A DNA stretch of 64,000 bases from Marsupella aquatica. Taxonomy: Eukaryota; Marchantiophyta. This document shows, piece after piece, positions 55,351 to 64,000 of the stretch. Location: contig OZ316894.1 in NCBI GenBank assembly GCA_973895155.1, positions 19,902,001 to 19,966,000 on the forward strand, in the 5' to 3' direction. The translations under genes and the position numbers were made by a program. The notes under the pieces were generated by a model. It was not told the DNA's origin. It did not search any database and saw only the letters and a list, made by a program, of their open reading frames with translations. Numbering within the stretch: position 1 is the stretch's first letter; every line of letters begins with the position of its first letter.

Positions 55351-56990
55351 ACTAAAAGGATGGAGATGACACCAACACTGACCCGGTTCATTTCCGGAGC
55401 TCATCTGCATGAGACAGCTCTATATGAGAAAACCACCAGTGGCCCCGTGGGCAAGGGAAGAAGACGAGTTTCACGAAGGAGAGCAGCTTGGAATCGAATT
55501 TGGCTCACACTGCATGATCACAAGACAGGAACAGAACCTCAGTCCCCATTTCCAGGCATCGTTTTCTTGCTTGGTTTCTAACTCCGGGGTCATCTCCGAA
55601 ATCGATTCGACGGCGGAAAATCAAAGAATCAGATTTTGACACTGGAGTACGAAATGCAGGGAGTCAAAGGTGGATCATCTGTGGCTCATCGTGTTGCATC
55701 GCTCGTCCGCACGATTCTACTGGTGGAACTGCAGCTATACTGCAGTCCAGAGTTTTTTTTAAAGAAGATCTCAAAAACACCAGTGTATGGTGATCTATGT
55801 CAATAGCAAGCATCGAAGATAAGTGAGATCTACTGCCGACAAAAGCTTGCATCTTAAAATAATTCTTATTTTTTTAGACCTTCAGAAAATCATTTTAGGG
55901 TACGAGGGTCCCGTCATGGGATGTGAGTGAGGAGAGTATACCTAGCATGGTATATCTACCGTTCACCTCCAAATGAACAGTGGCTTATCCTACCCTTTTA
56001 TAGTTGCACCTGTAGTTTAATGATTATTAGACTCGGGGCTTGACAAAAGTCATATTGTTCCTGCTCTTCTGCATTGGCCTCATGGCCTGGCTCCTTATAT
56101 AGTTGCAGCTCTGCTTTAATGATTATTAGGTGCAGTGCGTGACAGAAGTTAGATTGTTCCTACTCCTCAATTGGCACACTGGTCATATTTGATTGGATTG
56201 CAGATGTGGAATGTAGCATTTGTCGAAAAGATCTGTAAATTGTCTGTTCTATTTAATTAACCCGCCCTTCTATTCCCTGAACTTGATTGTAAATTTGCAA
56301 GTGAAACATAAAAAACTACAGTAGTTGTACTGTTCATTCTTATAGCAAACAGTTAATGTATCATCTCAGCTACTATATATTAGAGAAGCACTTGAGGTTT
56401 AGATTGCAGTTGAATCCAACTGTCAATCTTCTGCTGATGCTGATTCCCCCACTTCAGAAGTGAAGCATTCATGAACTAGATCTTTGTCACCAAACTCTTC
56501 CCGATCTCATGAAATTTCCAAGGAAACTCTTCCCGATCTCATGAAATTTCCAAGGAACTCACGTTGTGATACTTAATTGTCTCTCTGGGGTACAGAAGGC
56601 AAAGAGTTATAAGAGCAATAGACCAGGGAATAACAAGAACAGTTCCATCAACAATCTCATAATTTGCTTTCTGATTGTTGATCAAGTTTAAATGTTTGAG
56701 GTAAGTATTGAAAAATGAGGTATCTAGGATACATTTGTTTGTGATTTTTTTTCGAAATGTCATGTTCTCTTTCCATCCTAAACGTGCAAAAACTATATTG
56801 AGCTCGGATCTATAATGGACTCCACTGGCTTTTATTTCCTCCATGTTCTGTCCTCAATCAAATATCGGAAACTACACCTAAACTGACCCCCTCAATCAAT
56901 ATCGGAAACTACACCCAAACTGACCCCCTCCCCCTCCATTGATCTCCGCTCTCTACTTGATGGCGCTTTGTTTCGAGGAGTGGAGGGTTG
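55351..56990. other. 3' flank of the transporter and spacer with short tandems
   Basis: A 32-bp tandem pair lies at 56492-56555 (AAACTCTTCCCGATCTCATG), and another of about 37 bp near 56854-56925 (TATCGGAAACTACACC). No further gene is seen. Confidence 0.55.
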
Positions 56991-56998
56991 GTCTGTGA

Positions 56999-57185
56999 GT
57001 GCCAACGTGCCCTGCAAATCATGCAGATAATTCCGTTCAAATTGCATGATGGAGTGTGGGTGGGTGCCATTGTGCCTTACAAATTATCCCGAGAATTCTG
57101 TTGAAAAATGGGATTTTCATGATAGCTTGTGTGCCGGTGGGTGCCATCGTGCCTTGCAAATCATCTCCCATAATTTCCTCCAAAA
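56999..57185. repeat. triplicated ~70-bp unit
   Basis: Three diverged copies of GTGCCA-CGTGCC-TGCAAATCAT start near 57000, 57065 and 57142. Small open frames across it reflect the repetition. Confidence 0.7.
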
Positions 57186-59382
57186 CCAGGCCCTGACCAA
57201 ACCTTTGCCACAATGGCCGAGAAATACACTTTTGACATGACACTGATGTACATGACTCTCTCAAACAAGTTAGAACCATTTTGTACGATATTGTTGCGGA
57301 CATTTGTGCTGGGCTATTTTTGGGGCCCATCACGAACTGTTCAGCCGGGAAAATGTTTGGAATGATCGAAAGTGGCTGACAACAGCCATGTCATGATCGT
57401 CTGCAGTAGCTCGTTGTAACTGGTGCCATACAAAGCACCCTTTCATATCCCTAAGATTACTCTTCACTATATTACTCGACTGGTGTGCCCACTTTACACG
57501 AGTGCTTGGAGGTCTCCCAGACTCCCACCTTGGACCCTTCACAACATAGTACAGTCGGTCCAACTACTGTAGAGGGCCCCAAAGTGTGGATCCCAATTTG
57601 CCCACTTTACACAAGCCAATGGAGTGTCTCCAGCCCTAGCCCCCGTCACGACAAGTGGGTCCTAAAACTTGTCTAGAGGGGCGAGAGAGATACTAGATGG
57701 ACCCCTAAATTGACAAGTGTTACTTAATGGACCCTATGAGGCCCCATGAGATTTTAGAACCGTTGATTTAAGGTCTACCAAGGGTATGGATCACTCATGG
57801 GATCCATCACGTGTAGCCTTTCATTTTGGGGGTCCAGCAACAATATCTCTCCTAGAGGGGCCCATATGTTTAAAGTTTGCATCCAATTTGGTGGACTCCT
57901 GAAAGAGTGGTTACCACATCACCATAAGACAGGTCATATAGTCTCCATTGGTCCATCCCCAACCTGAACTTCACGAGGCCTACAGTAGTTATTTATCTCA
58001 ATGCATATTGTATTCTGGCCCGTTGTGTACTTGGAATTGACATCTTTGCGCAGTACTTATGAGATTGAACAAGGAAGAAGGCGCCCACTCTAGTACGGCA
58101 TCTCAAACACAGCAATTTTTAAAAAGTGATTGCTCGCGGGAGTGTCATGGCCCAGGCTTACAGGCAGGATTGGTCGGGCACAAATTGTCGAGCCCCACCA
58201 GTCACAACCAGGAATCGTGACCAAGATGCCGGTCGGACCGCAATTAACTCTGGTTACACAAAGAGGGTTTACAACGGTCCAACACGCGAAATAGCACAGT
58301 GACCAGCGTTGCTCAGTTAACTTTGCTTTATTGACTTCAAAGCACGAGCTTAGCTGAGCTCCGCGTGCGTTCGATGCGGGCAGGGAGGTGACATTCTGCT
58401 CCGTTCTCAACACCATCCTGAAGGGAGTGGCAGTAGTGGCGCTTTGTGAAGGGCTGATTGCACTGTATGTTGAGTGCTTTTGCTGGGATAACAAAATTTA
58501 CTAAGATAGTCCTTGAGATTTTACCTTGAGTTGCTTTTTATGTGGTCGGCATTCGTAGTTGCGTTTTTGGTTTGAATTATTTGTTTGATAGTGCCATTCC
58601 AGGCCATGGGGGACTGGACTTCTGTTTCAGATGTGGAGTATGCTAGACAATCAGGCAAAATTGAGTCCACTGTCTCTGGTCTGGGCAGGAAACTATGTGG
58701 CAAGAAGTCCATTCCCAAGGAAGTTCACTTATTCAGCATGTACTGAGCCCGTCGAGCGCTGGCAAAGCCTGTAAGAAGTCCTTGAAATTTGGTAAAAAAT
58801 GTGACCATTCCGTCCCTGGAGAGCTCAAGTTTTGATTCCAACTCATTCTCTTTGATGTTGTCAACAGTGGCACCCTCCACTAAAAGCTCTAATCTGGGAT
58901 CAGACAACTCTGCTTTTCAATATACAACTTAAGGGCATTCAGCCTGTTACATACTAAAGCTCAGCAGGTAGTCACAGTCCAGAAGGGCTTGCCAAAATGT
59001 CATAAATTGCAAGTCTGGCTATAGGTAAAGGACATCTTCACTAATGTTGACCCTGAGCAATTTTGATTGAGCTCCTGATATATTGAGCTTGAAGATTCAG
59101 CGAGGGGGTTGCAATTTTCAAAGTCGCTGCAATCGATGAAGGCATTCATGGAGCTTCAAAATGTTTTACTAGGGCATGTTCGAAAACTGCAGCGGGTGAG
59201 GTCCCAGTGTTGCAGTTCTCTTGCTCAAGCTCACCACAGTTAGGCCTCAAACCATTGGCATTAACACCTGCAACCTGTCTCATAGTTCACTACCCCAAAA
59301 AAATATTTGCCTGGATGAGCCTTGTTGCAGTGCGCCCAGGTGCCTTGCGGGGCGCCCAAATTTGAAATTATTTTTTAAGATA
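57186..59382. other. intergenic, no gene supported
   Basis: The minus-strand frame 58494-58090 ends in a Cys/Trp-containing stretch (TIPGCDWWGSTICARP) that looks protein-like but is short and has no recognised family. I leave it uncalled. No other candidate. Confidence 0.4.
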
Positions 59383-59431
59383 GCCCCAACTACCCGTTCT
59401 TTGAACGTGAATAGAATTGAGTACAATAAAG

Positions 59432-59815
59432 TGTTGACAAAATATGTTCCCTAGTGTAATAAAAATAATGTATCAATAGACAAAAGGAAAACCCCACTTG
59501 AGAGATTTTTCCATCAAGAGTTGTCAGTTGAGTATTGCTCTTAGTCTTGTGACTCTAGGGTTAACTGTAGTTAGGCTAACTCAGGTTAGGACTTAGCTAA
59601 GATTAGCAGTGACGCATGTTGTATATAACCAAGGCTGATGCCAGCCCCTAGTGGATCTTCAGTTCATTGTTGGAGTGGAACAAGAGAGAAATAAAGGTCT
59701 CTTGCTTTCCCGTGGACATAGCCTCAGTCGAGAGGTGAACCACGTACTCGCTGTGTCGACTACTTTGTATGGTTTACATGTGCATGGTGTCTCGGGATAA
59801 GGAATATACCCAACA
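59432..59815 (+). mobile_element. Copia-like LTR remnant (possible solo LTR)
   Basis: A TGTTG start and CAACA end bound 384 bp. The interior has a TATATAA box near 59619, an AATAAA-type signal in GAAATAAAGGTCTC near 59690, and U5-like CCGTGGACATAGCCTCAGT followed by GTGAACCACGTAC near 59735-59750, the arrangement of plant Copia LTRs. No primer-binding site follows and the flanking 5-mers do not match, so the ends are provisional. The sequence homologous to 21.7 kb crosses the proposed 5' end, which weakens that boundary. Confidence 0.45.
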
Positions 59816-60296
59816 AGAGTAAGGTCCAGGATACAAAGCTTCATGGCTAAAAATTAGTGGCAAGGGTTAGGAAACCAAACCAGCTGAAGATTAAAACAAA
59901 TTGCACTGCATCTATTTTCATTCCTCTCGGTAGTATTCTTGTTATGTTCCATTCTTCTTTTGATAATTTGTAAGAAAAGAAAGTAGGATTTTGCTTTTAT
60001 TGTAAATTCTGTTGCTGCACACATGAGCATGATTTAGCTGCATCACGAAACCTCCAAAAACTCGCCCCACCTAACCCTCTTTTTTACTCCCACCCCAGAT
60101 TTTGATTCATGCCCCCTTAGATCAATGAAAAGAAAACAAAAAAAACTTTGCCAAAAAAATAATTGTACCCTATTTCCCTTTCATCTTTGCACCATTTTTT
60201 GGTCCACCATAGTTTCAGTTTTGTCATTACTAAGAGTCACTCTGAACTTTGAATGATGATAGAAACTATGGTACATGTCATCAGTTTAACATACAT

Positions 60297-60468
60297 CATT
60301 CTCTCCATGTACATCCTCTTTTCCATGTACATGAATTTTGACAGGGCCCTATCATTCTCTCCATGTACATCCTCTTTTCCATGTACATGAATTTTGACAG
60401 GGCCCTATCATTCTCTCCATGCACACCTTTTTTTATGCACACACATTTTGGTGGGGCCCTACAGTTAC
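60297..60468. repeat. 56-bp tandem repeat, about three copies
   Basis: Units start CTCTCCATG at 60301, 60357 and 60413. The first two are nearly identical; the third is diverged and runs into the dispersed repeat shared with 21.87 kb. Each unit contains the palindromic CATGTACATG. Confidence 0.9.
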
Positions 60469-61824
60469 CGTCTAGAGGCTTCACTCTAGAAGCCTAGACC
60501 CACCTCTAGCTTGGAGTTGGCGCTTTATAACTGAGATGAGATGCCCTAGTAGATTTTCAAGTTCCTGTTGGGAATGGAAGCTAGAGCAGAAGCCCATCTC
60601 TTGCAAAGTCTAACTAAAATCTCATGCACAATACAAGGGGAGGGCATGACACTTTGAATGCTTCTAAGGCAGGATGTTTGGGGTCCAGAATTCTTTCTTT
60701 AACATGATTTTGGACCAAACAAGAACTATTGGCACATGGGGAGAAGGGCATTTTCCATCCAAGCAGAGTTCACCCAAAATGACGAATTTTCTTCTCAAAA
60801 TTTTTCTTCATTCTTGCATTGGAAACAAGTCTGGATAGGGACATTTGGGAAAGCATCCCCAACAACATCTCCTTATTCCTGAATGTTTGCATATATTGAG
60901 TTCATTGCGGACAGTGCTCCTTCCACTGGAAAATAGTCAAAATCAATCATGATTTCACCAAACACTGAGGGATATAAACTTTTTAATCTTTCTTCTTGAA
61001 AACCAAAACAATACAAATGCACTATTGGGATTGCACCCCGTATGTATTCAAACGTGGAAATTGACTCTCTGGACATCAAAACTAACCGTTTCAAATAAAT
61101 CACTACAAAACATTTACTTCATGGTCGCCTGAAATTTACATCACAGTTCACAATTAGTCAGACGTCGACCAATTCAAAAGCTTGCAGCCCCGTTTGTAGC
61201 AACCCTTCACAACCTGCCGTGGTAAGAGCTTATTCACTAAGTTATGTCAATATTCATAGGTTTGCAACCTTTTATTAATATGGCTTGTTGTCAATCAATC
61301 TTTGTTATGAAGACAACGATGCCTGTACTGCACTTTGCAGTCCTACTTCAATCTGTTTTGTGAACGTCTAGTCTACAATGAGGTGTGGATCCACTAGCTA
61401 CCCTTTTTGAGCAACCCTTTAGATAGAACTTTATCCAAGAATAGAACATTGGCTGGTTTAGGGTTTAGGGTTCAGACTGAGAGGACTTTCAACAATGTAC
61501 CTTATTCTAAAACAAATCACAATTAAGTTAATGATCAAATGAATGTCTGTTGTATAAAATGTTACAAACATATGTGTGAAAACTTGTTCTACTACAAATA
61601 TTAACAAGTCATCAGGTCATGCCCCTAATTGATGTGAATGTCTTGCAACAGTTTTACCACTGGGAACACCATCCTACCCACAACACGGTCTTCTTCCCCA
61701 ATGTCATAAAGTGGGGAGCCCCCATGGGAAGCATGCTTGGTGCGGGATTTAAATTTTCAGGAAGTTTGTTAAACAGCTCAACTACCCAAAATAAATAAAA
61801 ATGAATGCACAAAATTTGCACATC
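60469..61824. other. intergenic, no gene recognised
   Basis: A short telomere-like GTTTAGGGTTTAGGGTT occurs at about 61457-61473. The rest is AT-rich spacer. Confidence 0.5.
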
Positions 61825-61979
61825 AAAGGACTTAACCAGGCCCCTCTAGCATCTTATGTACTTGATGGAACACAAAGATGAATTCATCAAGCCCTCAATC
61901 CATCCAGGTGGTCCTCTAGGTGGTCCTCCAGGTGGTCCTCAAGTCCATAAGATGCTGGAGGGGCCTGGGTAAGTCCTTT
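61825..61979. ncRNA. long imperfect hairpin, possible small-RNA precursor
   Basis: Arms 61825-61865 and 61939-61979 pair over 41 positions with about three or four mismatches (core CCAGGCCCCTC and AGCATCTTATG). The 73-nt loop contains three copies of a 12-bp unit, AGGTGGTCCTC plus one base. Arm length, mismatch number and loop size fit a plant microRNA or young inverted-repeat precursor. Transcription is not shown by the sequence. Confidence 0.45.
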
Positions 61980-62608
61980 TCTAAGAATTGCATTGAGATT
62001 CATACAGGTTGTACTATAGCATCATTTTTACACAACGCACCACGTGAAGCCTTTTTTCTTTTACAATTCCCATGGCTCAAAAACGTATGCAACAGACAAT
62101 GCTAAAAGAAGCCAGGGTATGATTTGCGTTGTTGCCCTGCTGGTAATCACATATCAAAATGTGGCTGCATTCATTGATTGAAAGAAAAACAACTAGGGTT
62201 ATCACGGTATGCAGGGGTGTCGTACATCATATATGTCATATTTTGATGTGCAGTTACCGAGACCCGCGTTGTTGGGCAGGGTGTCACCTAGCAGTTCACT
62301 CGGTACCATCATGTTCAGTTGTGCATACCTGTCATATCTTCTACGTAGTAAGTATTGTCTTCGTGTCTTTACCACATTCAACTATACAGTAGTGCAAAAT
62401 AGAGATTGTCTTCTCAAAATGGTGGCTCTGGTTCTGGGAGTGAACATTTTGAGTTGCCCTTCTTTACGGGCCAGTTTAAACTCGTGTAGGTTGACAAAGA
62501 TTCTGGGAGTGAATTATTCCCCGCGGGCACATTTGAAGTCCCCTCGTCGTAGGAGCTGATATAATCCGTATGGCACCAACAATGCTTGAAGCTCGGAGTG
62601 AACCTTTC
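61980..62608. other. intergenic, no gene recognised
   Basis: No supportable coding sequence or repeat beyond short motifs. Confidence 0.45.
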
Positions 62609-63140
62609 TCAAAAACATCTGTGCAGAATTCCTTGGAAAACTGAAGACACCACTTCAGCGATAAATCGATCCAGTATCTTCAGATTGCTAGAAAATCCGA
62701 CTTCCAAAGCGAGCGACACTTGATCTGCACAGAATCGCGAGAGACCCATACGACGGGCTGAATTGCTTTTTCCTGCCAGGACAACGTGCCAGATACATAT
62801 TTTCCCTACTTCATTGGCAATCCTTTGAACCAATTGCCAACTTCCAAGCGAGTACGGTAATGTTGGAATTTGTGAAGATGATATTCCGGACCTTTTCAGC
62901 AATCGGGGAGGGGGGGTGAAGGTAGGTCATTTTGTCGACATTTGGCTGCTGCTTTAGAACGAATACAGGTCAGGGATATGAGTTACATTCGGTGTCTTCT
63001 GATTCATTCAATTCTGGGAGGTCCATCTTACGGAAATGGATCCCTGAAGACGTAAACTTATCATCTTTGATTTGATTCCAAGGTTCACCTGGCGTCAGCT
63101 TAGACGTAATTGGTACAGCCTGAAAATGACTGTGTGAATT
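62609..63140 (-). pseudogene. possible gene fragment, two exon-like blocks
   Basis: On the minus strand a good acceptor (TCATTTTCAG) near 63137 leads into AVPITSKLTPGEPWNQIKDD and further to a donor-like CC|GTAAGA. A second open block (about 62896-62609) reads LGSWQLVQRIANEVGKICIW, then a segment including GLSRFCADQVSLALEVGFSS. The composition looks like real protein and the blocks are consistently oriented, but no start, family or complete splice chain was found. Confidence 0.3.
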
Positions 63141-64000
63141 GTACAGACGAATTTCAAGCACTCAAGTTATTGTCACAGTAAGTGCACCGAATTAAGCGAG
63201 CCGAAAATATATTCACCCTCAAAAGATTTCAATGCTTGCGCGTGAGTTGTGTTGACTGTTGAGGGAGTACCTAAGACGGTAAGATAACTTTGACATTGAA
63301 CTGCTTGTCCAAGACGCTCCACATTAGTCATATAGCATATATAGGATGCTCATCTTCGAACATGTTTTACTTTTTGTCTGGTAGTGATATTAAGTGGACA
63401 AAATTAGAGAGTAAGACTAGAATACATATTAAATATAAATGGGATAAAATAATATAAATAAAGCACATGCAATGAAAGCACATAGTGACCAATGGAAAGT
63501 ATAATTAAATTTTATGACACAAAGATGACACAAGTTGTACACTTATTTCAATGTGTCTTATTAATGACTCTCATTTCAATAAAAACCATAAACTTAGGAA
63601 AGAAAGGGAACTTAACAGGATGTGTTGACATTACTTAGAATCATTCCTCTCACTCATGAGAATATTTAAAAATGGTAGTAAATGAAACCCTTGGTTTCTC
63701 TCTAGGACTTAACAAAGTTTAAAAATTAAGTGGACTGCCAAAATAAATTCAAAATACTATAAGATACCAAAAATTTAAAGGGATCCAAAAATGAATTAAA
63801 AGTCTATGTGATACAAAGGATGCCCCTTGTTAAAGTACATTCAAATAAAAATACATGATACACAAATATGAATAAGACAAAACATGAAAGTTGGATTCAC
63901 CATATAACAGTGTCACTATGTATCAAGGCATCTCGAGAGTCTTCCAAGAAGTGTGTGTTTTTTCATGATCATATGTCTAGAGAGATTGTAATTAAACAAG
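63141..64000. other. AT-rich window edge, no gene seen
   Basis: Strongly AT-rich sequence without a supportable gene. Confidence 0.5.

Noticed and set aside
59432-59815. Complete Copia retrotransposon
   Set aside because: No primer-binding site, gag-pol or second LTR found; at most a solo or partial LTR.
61457-61473. Telomere-like TTTAGGG units suggesting an internal telomere
   Set aside because: Only about two units, which is expected by chance or as a telo-box.
1-64000. CRISPR array, bacterial operons, tRNA or rRNA genes
   Set aside because: No evenly spaced identical repeats with unique spacers; intron-bearing genes indicate a plant nuclear genome; tRNA-like box A/B pairs lack a full cloverleaf.

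Overview
The window looks like nuclear DNA of a land plant. Genes have canonical GT-AG introns, and the sequence carries tRNA-derived SINE heads, an LTR-like remnant, foldback elements and simple repeats. The combination of an NB-ARC protein with C-terminal ARM repeats, a tonoplast-type dicarboxylate transporter and a decayed plant tubulin-folding cofactor B suggests a non-seed plant, most likely a bryophyte or lycophyte. No species can be named from sequence alone. Only a handful of real genes are present; most long open frames are shadows or repeat-derived.

Layout. 0-13.4 kb is an immune-receptor locus. A three-exon minus-strand gene (8950 to 4470) encodes an MLKL/HeLo-like helical N-terminus, an NB-ARC switch and at least nine near-identical 45-residue ARM repeats. 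A further ARM unit lies out of frame just downstream, and an orphan TPR exon follows at 3.2-3.6 kb. A diverged direct duplication of about 1.5 kb (185-1727 and about 11950-13415) brackets the locus. 15.9-16.9 kb holds a single-exon minus-strand gene for a tail-anchored protein with three CxxC modules, resembling the N-terminal modules of membrane-of-ER-body-like proteins. 18.6-22.2 kb is repeat-rich. 25.9-27.1 kb holds a minus-strand gene for a tandem ubiquitin-like, coiled-coil and RING protein. 28.6-36 kb is mobile-element debris: a foldback element, two SINE-like heads and microsatellites.

37.2-40.4 kb contains an unprocessed, disabled copy of tubulin folding cofactor B, with recognisable splice sites, a one-base insertion and an in-frame stop. 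41.2-45.6 kb is an uncharacterised mobile-element-like block. It has a 585-residue coiled-coil ORF overlapped by a small upstream ORF, a second truncated copy in inverted orientation, and a third degenerate copy. 46.8-51.1 kb has a satellite-like array and several strong hairpins. 53.6-55.4 kb holds an intact intronless DASS-family (tonoplast dicarboxylate transporter type) gene. The last 8.5 kb is non-coding and repeat-derived apart from one possible decayed gene, and includes a microRNA-precursor-like foldback at 61.8-62.0 kb.

The genes do not form one pathway. The most notable content is the receptor with homogenising ARM repeats, the UBL-RING protein with exact 25-residue repeats, and the unnamed inverted element family. 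Exon boundaries were read by eye from splice consensus and frame continuity, and no database search was possible.
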